Assembly: GCA_002345745.1 (NCBI GenBank)
Contig: DDWQ01000003.1
Span: 24,798-88,797 of the forward strand
Length of the DNA stretch: 64,000 bases
Direction of reading: 5' to 3'
DNA from: Candidatus Moranbacteria bacterium UBA2282
GTDB taxonomy: Bacteria; Patescibacteriota; Minisyncoccia; Moranbacterales; UBA2206
Each line of letters starts with the position of its first letter. Within the stretch, counting starts at the first letter, position 1. The notes under the pieces were generated by a model. It was not told the DNA's origin and made no database searches. It worked only from the letters and a program-made list of their open reading frames with translations. A program made the translations under genes and the position numbers. Below, piece by piece: positions 26,692 through 35,549 of this stretch.

Positions 26692-28530
26692 TTACATCTC
26701 ATCTTCTTCAAAATCTTTTTTGGCTTGCTCTATTTCTAGCAGTTGTGAAGGGTCGGTCGTGATAATCTGGTCTTCACTATAGGAGGCAACGACTTTGATG
26801 GCGACGTGTTTGGTGCCAGCAAAGAAAATTCCCTCTCCCACATTACTTTCTAGTAACAAAAATTTTTCTTGGTCAGTCAGATAGAATGTATCAGTGATAA
26901 CATCAATAGCGGCTGGAGATTGTTTGAGCAAAAGCTGAATTGATGAATTGGTTACAATCGGTTTGCCATAACGAGATGAAAGAAAATCATTAACATCTTG
27001 CGTGATGGTTGTAAGTCCAGTATAGTATTTTCTGCAACGTTTTGCAATTCCAAAAAGGAAAGAAGCAGCGTCATCAGACTTCATCATTACCCAAGCTTCA
27101 TCTACTAAAACCATACGACGCTTAACATTGGTACGCATCTCATTCCAAATAAATTGTAAGATAATATACATTGCTACGGGTCGCAGGTCATCTTCCATAT
27201 CGCGAATATTAAAAACGACTAGTTTATTGTCAACTTTAATATTGGTAGTGCTATTAAGAAAGCCGGCAAAAATTCCTTCAGTATATTTTTCTAGTCGTAT
27301 AGCTAAATTTTCACCACCGTCCATATTACGCAAAACTTGATGCAAATCTGCCATCGTTGGATACGCTTCTTTGGTCAGGGAATTAAAATCAGTCTTTCCG
27401 TTAATATCGCGAATATCATATGTTTCATGCACGGCTCGATCAAGAATAGAATCCTCTTCTGGTGTAATATTACCCAGCATCAAATGCAAAAGACCTAATA
27501 AACTCGCAATATTATTGCGTAGAATATCCTCTGGATCATCATCATCACCTACCATCGGAAGATCAAATGGGTTTAAATGATTTCTTGAGTTAAGGGATAT
27601 TTTAATGAAAGACCCATCAACGGTATCACAGAGATGTTTATATTCATTCTCTGGATCAATAATAATAACATCTGTTCCAATCATAAGGGAGCGTAAAACT
27701 TCTAGTTTTACGGCATAGCTTTTTCCACTTCCTGATTTGGCAAAAACCACCATATTAGCATTTTCCATTTTGAAACGATCAAAAAGAATTAAGCTATTAT
27801 TGTGCCTATTGATGCCATATAAAATACCTTCATCATTAGAGAGAGTCGAGGAAACAAAGGGAAATGTTGTTGAAAGTGGGGCAGAATTCATATTTGTGCC
27901 AACATTTAATTCATCGTTTGCGAGGGGAATAGTTGAATTGAATCCTTGCTCGGTTTTAAAAATAGCTGGTTTGATATAAACCAATTGTGCTTCTAGAATT
28001 GATTCAATACTGCGGGTAGTTTTGTCTAGCTCAGACTCAGTTTGACCATAAACAGTTACATATAAACCAAAACGAAAGAACTTTTCTGTTCCTTGTTGTA
28101 ATTTATCGCGAAGTTCATCGATATCTTGCATAGCTGTTTCCAACGCTGGGTCGCGAATCAGTCCCTTTTCTTGCTCAATATGCAGTTGGGATTGAACTTG
28201 TGTAGCACTTTTTCGCAAAGTCTTGAGGATGTCGTATGTTTCAATAGGGTGAATAAACATAGAAATATCAATAGACATATCGATATTTATGATTGGAGAA
28301 AACCAATTACTATTCAAATAACGCGGATAGGAAATAACAAAAATAGTTCGTGCCAGCGTTTCGCCAAGTTGAATTGATTTAGGTAGGATTTTTATGGCCG
28401 CCGGCGCTAAAAGATCTTGTAATTTAGCAATACCTTCTTGATAGTTTTTTTCAGATTGCATAAAATCATCAAGTTGTTCTTGACTTTGTGGTTGTTGTCC
28501 AGTATTTTTTTTATGCAGAAAATCAAACAT
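26692..28530 (-). CDS. virB4: VirB4-type secretion ATPase, C-terminal motor part
   Basis: 612 residues. The HerA/FtsK-like motor domain shows Walker A in VVFAKSGSGKSYAVKLE, Walker B in RMVLVDEAWVMM, and the TraC/VirB4 sequence TTITQDVNDFLSS, with a conserved LNPFDLP stretch. VirB4 energises substrate transfer or pilus assembly at the inner membrane. The upstream gene, overlapping by one base, encodes what looks like the N-terminal VirB4/TraC domain, so the ATPase appears split over two genes. No VirD4 coupling protein or VirB11 gene is present in the window. Confidence 0.9.
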   Translation of the reverse strand: MFDFLHKKNTGQQPQSQEQLDDFMQSEKNYQEGIAKLQDLLAPAAIKILPKSIQLGETLARTIFVISYPRYLNSNWFSPIINIDMSIDISMFIHPIETYDILKTLRKSATQVQSQLHIEQEKGLIRDPALETAMQDIDELRDKLQQGTEKFFRFGLYVTVYGQTESELDKTTRSIESILEAQLVYIKPAIFKTEQGFNSTIPLANDELNVGTNMNSAPLSTTFPFVSSTLSNDEGILYGINRHNNSLILFDRFKMENANMVVFAKSGSGKSYAVKLEVLRSLMIGTDVIIIDPENEYKHLCDTVDGSFIKISLNSRNHLNPFDLPMVGDDDDPEDILRNNIASLLGLLHLMLGNITPEEDSILDRAVHETYDIRDINGKTDFNSLTKEAYPTMADLHQVLRNMDGGENLAIRLEKYTEGIFAGFLNSTTNIKVDNKLVVFNIRDMEDDLRPVAMYIILQFIWNEMRTNVKRRMVLVDEAWVMMKSDDAASFLFGIAKRCRKYYTGLTTITQDVNDFLSSRYGKPIVTNSSIQLLLKQSPAAIDVITDTFYLTDQEKFLLLESNVGEGIFFAGTKHVAIKVVASYSEDQIITTDPSQLLEIEQAKKDFEEDEM

Positions 28531-29216
28531 TATTTTAATTCTAGATTGTTAATATCTCCAATCGTAGTATCCATAAAAAGATTAGGATTGTAGGAATTGT
28601 AAATTAATTCAATAAGCTCTTGAGTTCCTAGCATCGTCATACGCGTGCCAATTCCAGATAGTGCGGCTTCAATGTGGTCAGCTCTTTGCAGTAGTTGGTT
28701 TTTGTAGGTTTCAAAATTTTCTCTTTTTTGCATAATATCTTTGCGGGCATTGTTTCTGCTAAAAAGATTACCCAAAAAGCTTTTTTCTGTATTCTCGACG
28801 GGGGCAAAAGGCACAATTATATAAAAACTTTTATCCATTATATTTGAGACGGAAACTAATTGACGGATGAAATTTTTATATTCAGCAGTTTGCAGACGCA
28901 GAAGTTCATTAGTTTGTTCTTTTTCCTTTTTTTCAACAAACTCCATATATTTATTAACATTCATTTTTCGCGAACTGATGAGGATTTGAATCGGAAAGTC
29001 GAGGGAGTTTAGAAAATTTTGATATTGGGCAATAATTGCTTCTTGCTCATCGCTAGATTTTAGATCAAAATTAATAGCTGATACGGCAAGGATGGCTCGC
29101 AATGAACCATTTTTAAGAACAATAACATCTTCTTCAATTTCGGCAATATCAAGAAACTGCTGAGTAGCAGAGGTCGTTGTTTGTTTGGTTATTTTACTTG
29201 AATTTAATGATTCCAT
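28530..29216 (-). CDS. VirB4/TraC N-terminal-like domain protein
   Basis: 228 residues, mixed alpha/beta, no membrane segment or Walker motif. It resembles the TraC-like N-terminal part of VirB4 proteins (opening VIVLKNGSLRAILAVSAINFDLKSSDEQEAIIAQYQNFLNSLDFPIQILISSR), which docks the ATPase on membrane partners. Its stop shares a base with the start of the VirB4 motor gene and its start meets the end of the PrgI gene, giving a fixed PrgI - N-domain - motor order. Function as the detached N-domain is inferred. Confidence 0.75.
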   Translation of the reverse strand: MESLNSSKITKQTTTSATQQFLDIAEIEEDVIVLKNGSLRAILAVSAINFDLKSSDEQEAIIAQYQNFLNSLDFPIQILISSRKMNVNKYMEFVEKKEKEQTNELLRLQTAEYKNFIRQLVSVSNIMDKSFYIIVPFAPVENTEKSFLGNLFSRNNARKDIMQKRENFETYKNQLLQRADHIEAALSGIGTRMTMLGTQELIELIYNSYNPNLFMDTTIGDINNLELK

Positions 29217-29617
29217 TATCTTTTATTTATCTCTAATAGTTTTGATATTTCTTCAATTTTTTGGCTAGAAAGTTCTTTTTTGGAAATTGCTGGAACAGTT
29301 TTTTTAACAGAGGATTTAACAGTGCTTATCTGGTCAGGCAATCTTTTCCACATATATATCTTTGGCTTGGTGAAAAAAGAAATAGCGGAAAGGATAAACA
29401 TTATTAGTGGTTGGCTATGCGGTCGATAGAAAGCCAGGGCACCGAAAAGTATCGATAGTATGATGGCGATGACAATAAAGGCGGAGGTATCTAGAAAGCT
29501 CCAACAGAAAAGAAGAATAACACCATCCAGAGCCAACCAACCTAATTGCTTTGCAGTTAGCGGACCGACAATTTTGTCTTCAATATCAATAAATTGTGGG
29601 ACGTTGAATAGGGACAT
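29216..29617 (-). CDS. PrgI-family (VirB3-like) membrane protein
   Basis: 133 residues. FNVPQFIDIEDKIVGPLTAKQLGWL is the PrgI family opening, followed by two adjacent membrane helices (about 28-68) and MWKRLP, then a basic cytoplasmic tail. In Gram-positive conjugation systems PrgI is the VirB3 counterpart and sits with a VirB4-like ATPase. Gene overlap with the VirB4 N-domain gene is consistent with that. Confidence 0.9.
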   Translation of the reverse strand: MSLFNVPQFIDIEDKIVGPLTAKQLGWLALDGVILLFCWSFLDTSAFIVIAIILSILFGALAFYRPHSQPLIMFILSAISFFTKPKIYMWKRLPDQISTVKSSVKKTVPAISKKELSSQKIEEISKLLEINKR

Positions 29618-29696
29618 AATGAATTTTTATTTGGTGTTTATATATGTTTCATTCATAAAGTCAGTGTAATCATTTTAATCAGGGATAATCAGTGGT

Positions 29697-31034
29697 TCAG
29701 ATATCTTTCAAGTTTACCACATTTTTGCCAAAAGTTTTTTTGATTGGCATATTGGTGCTTATTTGTGGTCTATTAACGGCTGGGATAAATTTTTGGGGTT
29801 GTGTTTGTTCCTTGTTTGTTCTTTCATAGGACAACTTTTGTGGTGATGAGAAACTTATTTTATTGGCGGACAATGGATACTGATGTAGAGACAGATCTGA
29901 TTCTTCTATTTTCTCAAGATGAGCTCTCAAAGGTTCTTGAGAAGATTCCATAGATTGATTTCTATCGTTTGTAGAAACAATGCTTGTTTTTTGAATATCT
30001 TGATTTTCATTTTTGTTTGAAATCGCGGTTATTTGTGTGTTAAAAACTATTTGTTGTGCATTTGTGTCAATATCAATTGGCAAATCTAGATCTAATGATT
30101 TTAAAATAATTGCCAATCGTTGCCTTTCTGTATTGGAAAGTCTTTTGGTGTTTTCACTATTGAATAAGTAGCTTCCACGATTCATTTCTGAATGAGCACC
30201 TTGCCCATATATTTGATGGTAGTCTGCGAGCCAGTTTTTTATAGATGGTCGGACTGGAGAGGAAGAATATTGTAATTTGAGAGGTTGAGATGTGATTAGC
30301 TGTTCTCCGAGTTTATCAAATTTATGTAGACCTTCGGAAAGAAGGATTTGAATTGTTTTGTGAGTAGCAGGCTTCATTTCAGGTTGAATGGGTGATGTGC
30401 TTATATCTTTACTTGGTTCATTGACGTTGTAAATGGAGTTGTTTCCAATTTCTGATTGAATGAGTACTTTTCCAGCAGATGTTGGTGTGAATGCAAGCAC
30501 GTTGTCATATGTATGCAATAAATCTTTAACTTGATTTTTTTCATTAGAATTTAGTGTGGATGCTTGTGTATTGGTGGAAATAAATTCTATTGGAGCTGAG
30601 TCAGTTCGAGTTTTGGTTGGAAAAAGCTTTTCAAAATTAGTTATCCATTGACTGATAGATAGATTTCCAATTTTTTGTTGATTTTCCAAAATTGCTCGAC
30701 GAAGTTTTTTACGTAAATTATCGCGTGGTATTTCAGGGATAAGAAAGAGTTTTCCGGTAAGTTGATTTTCCATTGAAATTTGCATATGGAAAGATTCTAA
30801 ATAGTGATTGCGTAAAATGTCAGCCACTTCTTCATCAGAAATTTGGGATAAGGCTACGATTTTGAGGTTTACAATAGCACTTTGTAGTTTTTTAAATAAT
30901 TCTGGATTAGAATTTTTAATATCTTGAGATTCAATGAATGTGCTTATTTCTTTTAGAGTTTTGCGTGCTTCAACATCATCAATGTGATTGATGGCAAAAT
31001 GATAGTTAGCTGTGATTTCTTTGATATCTAACAT
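29697..31034 (-). CDS. Hypothetical cytoplasmic protein of the VirB4/PrgI cluster
   Basis: 445 residues with no signal peptide or membrane segment. The first 130 residues look helical and folded (ISQWITNFEKLFP near residue 125); the rest is rich in Ser, Gln, Asn, Thr and Ile and probably disordered. I do not recognise the family. It lies between the VirB6-like gene (13 bases downstream of its stop) and PrgI. A substrate, chaperone or adaptor role is possible but not shown by sequence. Confidence 0.55.
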   Translation of the reverse strand: MLDIKEITANYHFAINHIDDVEARKTLKEISTFIESQDIKNSNPELFKKLQSAIVNLKIVALSQISDEEVADILRNHYLESFHMQISMENQLTGKLFLIPEIPRDNLRKKLRRAILENQQKIGNLSISQWITNFEKLFPTKTRTDSAPIEFISTNTQASTLNSNEKNQVKDLLHTYDNVLAFTPTSAGKVLIQSEIGNNSIYNVNEPSKDISTSPIQPEMKPATHKTIQILLSEGLHKFDKLGEQLITSQPLKLQYSSSPVRPSIKNWLADYHQIYGQGAHSEMNRGSYLFNSENTKRLSNTERQRLAIILKSLDLDLPIDIDTNAQQIVFNTQITAISNKNENQDIQKTSIVSTNDRNQSMESSQEPLRAHLEKIEESDLSLHQYPLSANKISFSSPQKLSYERTNKEQTQPQKFIPAVNRPQISTNMPIKKTFGKNVVNLKDI

Positions 31035-31047
31035 TTGAGTTTATATT

Positions 31048-33240
31048 TTAGGGAGTACCTCCTCCACCTGCAGGAGCACCACTTGCAGCAGTAGCCGTAG
31101 CTGCGGCAGCAATACCAGCAATACCACGACGCTCCCTTAGTTTATTAATGAAGGCAGTTATATTAGCACTTTGTTCAGGCGTAACATCTGGTCCAGTAGC
31201 ATATGTTTCCATGTTTGCTAAGTTTGCATCGCTGGCCAAGTTTTTTATGAAATCTGGTCTAACTCTACTTAGAACATCAACTTCTTGTTGAGAAACATTG
31301 CGTAATTGAGCCAGTCCGATCGCATGTAATCCTCCAGCACGACTTCCATCCGTTAGATTGCCATTAGTATCTCGATTTGGAATTTCTGTAAGAAATGAAT
31401 TCCAATGCCAGGTGTCAGCCTTGGTTTGAACTTTAATATTGTTAGCCTTGCCAATTGCTGCTGCTGCTTGATCAGGATCTTCATTTTTTTGATATTTTTG
31501 TTTTTTAACATTCCAACTGGCCATAGCATAATTGGCAAAATTTCCCTTGGAGTTTGCGATTTCACCCAGATCAGCCATTTGACGCAGTGCCTCTTGCTCA
31601 TTCATGCCACCTTCCGTAAATTGTTTAAGTATGTAATTTTTCATAGCAAAAGGATCGACATCTTGATTATTAAGCTTCATAAATTCATTTTGGTCATTAT
31701 TATTAAACATAATGCGCAAAACGGCAGACATTTTTTCAGTGTCTTTCGCTACTTTGGCTTTGGTAAATTCATCTACTAAAATTTCAGATTCACTAGCAAA
31801 TTCAGATAATTCTTTTTGTTTTTTGAGCACGTTAGTTTGAATAGCTGCTTGTTGGTTTCTAGTTTTATCTTTGCCAAGACTGAACGCTGAATTCCAGCGA
31901 TCATGCCAGATGCCAGTTGATTCTTCCAGTGCTTTTCTTTCGGATTCTGCAGATTGTTTTTTCCAACCAGAGATAATTCCTCGAGGACGTAAACCCTTTG
32001 GTATAACATTTCTTTCAAAAGCCTTGAGTCCTGCAATGGCAGCATATTTTGCACCAGACTTCACACCACCACCCATCATTCTCGGCAACCAAGTACTAGC
32101 TTTTTGTGCAGCACCCATAACTGTGCTGGCGCCCTCAATCCCCATCTTCTGTGCAATGCCCATTCCCATCCACAAAATGACAATCGGGATAGCCATATTT
32201 GCCATAGAGGTTATGACACTGTCTTGCTGGGCGAGCTCAAATGATTCGCCGATAGCCGTCATTGTGAAAATAGCGATATGCAAAACAAAAACCATAATCG
32301 GTCCAAAAAAAGAATATTTGATTATATTATCCCACCAGCCGAAATCTTTGCCGGCGATGTTACCAACGAAAGCTACGGGTGAAATTATAATCAAAATAGC
32401 TAGTGCAACGATTCTCACTAAAAATAGAACAGCTAGAGCTAGAAATGTGACAGCTAGTAGAAAAGTAAAAAATATAGCGGCAAAAAGTTGCGGGTAGGAG
32501 GCATCAGTATTGGTTTGAAGAATATTTTTGATGTCCCCTCCAGTAGTTATTCCAGTTAAAATGGAAGTTGGATCTGTAGCTGAATTTGGAAAAAATTGCG
32601 TAAGCATAGTGTACATCAAGGAGTTAGAAATATCTACAATGAAGCGGGCGATGGGAAAACTAAAATTGACCAACAGCGCCATCAAAACAATTGTCAGAAT
32701 TATTTTTTTCTCACCAAATTTGCCTCCAATTTGAAAAATGATAGAAAAAGCGGAATAGAGCAGAAAGAGAATGAAAGCGATGTTGAGAAAATCACGCACT
32801 TCCATCCAGACTGTGTAGAGTGCTGGACTTGCCACAACATCTTGCAATTTTTTAGCATCAACAACAACGCCAAACAGTGCTGCTGATGCACCAAGCAACA
32901 TACCATTGAATTTAAGAATGCCTACAAGAAGACAACTACCATTTGCAATGTCTCCTATACCGCATCCGAGAATAGTGCCTCCCTCAGTATTTACCTGCTG
33001 TGGAGTTTTGCCTGCCTTGCTAGGGTCAATAGCTCGAACTTCTATTGCCTTTGTATTATCAATAGGACCAGCTGAAGACGGCAGGCTGGAAAGCCCTGTT
33101 GGATTAAATGTAGTTGGTTCTGCAGCATTTGCTGTGGGAGTGTTGGATATTTGCAGATTAATTAAACCACCAAAAACAATCATAAAAATGATAATGGCAG
33201 AAAAAAAACTAGCGACTTTTTTTTGAAATTTGTTTTTCAA
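31048..33240 (-). CDS. VirB6/TrbL-like polytopic membrane protein
   Basis: 730 residues: a signal or first membrane helix (10-30), then about six helices to residue 375, including LVRIVALAILIIISPVAFVG, the hallmark ISPVAF segment of TrbL/VirB6 proteins. Residues about 380-715 are a long hydrophilic, probably helical cytoplasmic tail, ending in an Ala/Gly/Thr/Pro-rich stretch. Known family role: inner membrane channel component of type IV secretion. The long tail is larger than in typical VirB6 proteins and may act with the adjacent unknown proteins. Confidence 0.82.
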   Translation of the reverse strand: MKNKFQKKVASFFSAIIIFMIVFGGLINLQISNTPTANAAEPTTFNPTGLSSLPSSAGPIDNTKAIEVRAIDPSKAGKTPQQVNTEGGTILGCGIGDIANGSCLLVGILKFNGMLLGASAALFGVVVDAKKLQDVVASPALYTVWMEVRDFLNIAFILFLLYSAFSIIFQIGGKFGEKKIILTIVLMALLVNFSFPIARFIVDISNSLMYTMLTQFFPNSATDPTSILTGITTGGDIKNILQTNTDASYPQLFAAIFFTFLLAVTFLALAVLFLVRIVALAILIIISPVAFVGNIAGKDFGWWDNIIKYSFFGPIMVFVLHIAIFTMTAIGESFELAQQDSVITSMANMAIPIVILWMGMGIAQKMGIEGASTVMGAAQKASTWLPRMMGGGVKSGAKYAAIAGLKAFERNVIPKGLRPRGIISGWKKQSAESERKALEESTGIWHDRWNSAFSLGKDKTRNQQAAIQTNVLKKQKELSEFASESEILVDEFTKAKVAKDTEKMSAVLRIMFNNNDQNEFMKLNNQDVDPFAMKNYILKQFTEGGMNEQEALRQMADLGEIANSKGNFANYAMASWNVKKQKYQKNEDPDQAAAAIGKANNIKVQTKADTWHWNSFLTEIPNRDTNGNLTDGSRAGGLHAIGLAQLRNVSQQEVDVLSRVRPDFIKNLASDANLANMETYATGPDVTPEQSANITAFINKLRERRGIAGIAAAATATAASGAPAGGGGTP

Positions 33241-33264
33241 TTTTTTGACTATATTTTTAAAAAA

Positions 33265-34320
33265 TCAGTTTTTAAATAATGAACCGATGCCACTTTGGGA
33301 AGCTTGGGTGTTGAGTCCGGACATAGCTTTGTCTGTCGTATTTTGTGCAGAAGACTTTGCCTGTCCAATTCCATATTGAATAGTATTGGTAATCAATGAT
33401 TGTACAGTCGCTGTTATTATTTCTCCGGGATTTGTAGCTGTGGCTAGTGTTGTATACGCAGTATTTAAAGCATTAGAAACGGCATCTTTAGTAATAATCC
33501 CTGGTGTGACAACTTTATCACCCGCTTCAGCAAATCCGGAACCAGCTTGAGCCTTATTTTCTGCTTTTTTTGTTTCTTCTGTTAGGAGCCTATCATAAGT
33601 TCTTTGTGCATTGATGGCATAGTCCCATTGATCATTTATACCAGAATAAGATAATTGCAAGTTTGCAAAATTATTACTAGCATCAGCAATATCTTCTCCA
33701 TTGTAAGTAATTGTGGGTTCTTTTCTTTCGCTAGTGAGAGCTTTGCCCATTTCTTGAAGTTCAAATGCATTGGTTGCTGCTGACCTATAGACATCAAGGT
33801 CAGAAGCTGCTTGGGCAAAATAAGAAAACTTGCCATAGCTAGGATTATTCATTGCTAGACCATAATTGAAAGACCCTTTGCCAAAACCTTCATAGTTGTC
33901 TGCAAGGAGACTGGCGGAAGCCGCGGAGATATAACCTGAAGCAGAACCTCTTCCCTGACTGATTGTTTGGCTTAGATAATCATTCATCAAAATATTAGCA
34001 GATTCTTTTGGTTGGTTTACTAAAAAATCTTGCCAATTTACGATAAATTTAGCAGATTGAGAGGAAGATCCACCGACAATATCCCCCAATGCACTATTAA
34101 TTGCTTTGATTGCTGCTGTCTTTAAGCCACCTCTAATCATTCCCTGCAGGGAAGCTGTCAGTTGCTCTTCGAGAGTTTTATAAATTTGTGCTGGAAATTC
34201 CCCCCACAAAGCCTGTGCTTTTGGAGCGTTGATTGGAGTAATAGTTAAAGAAAAAAGCAAAAACAAAGCAAGAATAATTGTTTTTGATTTGGAATAATTA
34301 AGTTTTTTTAAAAAATTCAT
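33265..34320 (-). CDS. Secreted, helix-rich protein of the VirB6 cluster (VirB5/TrbJ-like candidate)
   Basis: 351 residues with a signal peptide (about 1-37, cleavage near AQA-LW). The mature part is soluble, helix-rich and has no cysteine or catalytic motif; low-complexity Ser/Gly/Ala segments occur around SSSQSAKF and SQGRGSASGYISAASAS. Size, position before the VirB6-like gene and helicity would fit a VirB5/TrbJ minor pilus protein, but sequence identity to that family is not evident, so this is only a candidate. Confidence 0.5.
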   Translation of the reverse strand: MNFLKKLNYSKSKTIILALFLLFSLTITPINAPKAQALWGEFPAQIYKTLEEQLTASLQGMIRGGLKTAAIKAINSALGDIVGGSSSQSAKFIVNWQDFLVNQPKESANILMNDYLSQTISQGRGSASGYISAASASLLADNYEGFGKGSFNYGLAMNNPSYGKFSYFAQAASDLDVYRSAATNAFELQEMGKALTSERKEPTITYNGEDIADASNNFANLQLSYSGINDQWDYAINAQRTYDRLLTEETKKAENKAQAGSGFAEAGDKVVTPGIITKDAVSNALNTAYTTLATATNPGEIITATVQSLITNTIQYGIGQAKSSAQNTTDKAMSGLNTQASQSGIGSLFKN

Positions 34321-34321
34321 T

Positions 34322-35356
34322 TTATTGAGATAATTTTTGAACTAGGTCGTCGCTTGGCAGATCCATCCCATAGGAACTCAGTTTGTTTTGCAGAGAATCA
34401 TCAAAGGTCAAGTCATAGGAATCAATTTTTGCTGTCATATCATCTGAAAATGCAGAAGCATAGCTCATAAAGCCTAATACTTTAGAAAAATTAGCAATAC
34501 TTGTGAGTGGGTCTGTCGGATTGGGTGCAAAAAGAGTGTTGAGATTTTGTGCATATTCAGTTATTTGCAATGCTTCAATATGCAAATCAGCCAAATCTTC
34601 TGGCACGGGGATGCTTTTCATCTGTTCTATAATTTTTTGGTCAGTAGCAAGAATGTCTGCGATGGCTTTCGGATCTTGCGATGTAATGGCTGTTGTAAAA
34701 CTCTGAGTAATGGAATTAGAAAGCGTTGAAATGTCAGAAGTTGAGGTGACGGGAGTTGGTGAGTTGCTAGACAGCACATAGGAAACTCCCACAATATAAT
34801 CAGTGAGATCATCTTTTTTTGCTGCTGTGATTTGCTCGTCATTTAAACCTTTAAAATCGTCTTGTTTAATGATGATGTCATCTTTCGTGACTACTGGCAT
34901 TTCATCTGAAGAAACTTGAGTATTGAGGGAATCATCGACTAGTGAATTGACTTGTTCTAGGGTAACATCTTTGTTGGCAGGATCACTGCTACTGAGCATA
35001 GTCGCTATTTTTTGGGTAACATTAATAGTAAGGTTTTCTTGTGCAGAATCTACAGGTGTTTCTGTAGTTGCATTTGCAATGGTCGGAATTATTTTATCAC
35101 CAGGTGACGGTTTGGTGGGATCATAGCCAGATTGAACTTCAGCTCCATCGGAATAACCATCGCCATCACTATCTGCTTTTTGTGGATCAGTACCATAGGT
35201 TGTTTCTTCCGCATCAGAAAGACCATCTTGGTCGTTATCAAGAAAAATGTTTTTAGTTGTTGTCGCTTGTTCTTGTGCCGTTGCAAAAAAAGAAAAGCTT
35301 GCAATAACTAGCGCAAATAAAACTATTAAAGATAATTGAATTTTTTTTATTTTCAT
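34322..35356 (-). CDS. Secreted protein with calcium-binding thrombospondin type 3-like repeats
   Basis: 344 residues from ATG 35356. The frame is open to 35395, but a signal peptide starts exactly at this ATG (KIKKIQLSLIVLFALVIASFSFFATA) and a promoter sits at 35434, so the shorter form is preferred. Residues about 38-75 hold two D-x-D-x-D-G calcium loops (DNDQDGLSDAEE, DSDGDGYSDGAE), then a Thr-rich linker and a helical C-terminal domain. It is the first gene of the secretion block, one base before the next start. Extracellular calcium-dependent structure is likely; function unknown. Confidence 0.75.
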   Translation of the reverse strand: MKIKKIQLSLIVLFALVIASFSFFATAQEQATTTKNIFLDNDQDGLSDAEETTYGTDPQKADSDGDGYSDGAEVQSGYDPTKPSPGDKIIPTIANATTETPVDSAQENLTINVTQKIATMLSSSDPANKDVTLEQVNSLVDDSLNTQVSSDEMPVVTKDDIIIKQDDFKGLNDEQITAAKKDDLTDYIVGVSYVLSSNSPTPVTSTSDISTLSNSITQSFTTAITSQDPKAIADILATDQKIIEQMKSIPVPEDLADLHIEALQITEYAQNLNTLFAPNPTDPLTSIANFSKVLGFMSYASAFSDDMTAKIDSYDLTFDDSLQNKLSSYGMDLPSDDLVQKLSQ

Positions 35357-35433
35357 TTCGTATACGAAAAACGCATTAGGACAACACACATTCAAATAGT
35401 CGTAAGAGATTATTATTAACTCAGTACACTAAA

Positions 35434-35442
35434 ATTATACCA
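35434..35442 (-). promoter_or_regulatory. Extended -10 promoter of the secretion cluster
   Basis: On the minus strand TG-G-TATAAT (35442-35434), about 70 bases before the chosen ATG at 35356. No good -35 hexamer is present, which is usual for extended -10 promoters. It is the only clear promoter seen for the 35.4-19.9 kb block. A DnaA-box-like TTATACACA lies at 35475-35483 (-). Confidence 0.6.
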
Positions 35443-35549
35443 TAAAAAAACAAGTTTGATAAAGGTCTGTTGGCTGTGTATAACTTTTTGAGTTATTTTA
35501 TTGCAAAACATTAGTTGCTAAAAAGTAGTAAGACTGATAAATTAGAAAT

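Noticed and set aside
35475..35483. TTATACACA near the secretion promoter and other isolated DnaA boxes at 42669 and 42775
   Set aside because: Single boxes in AT-rich DNA are expected by chance and have no origin-like context.
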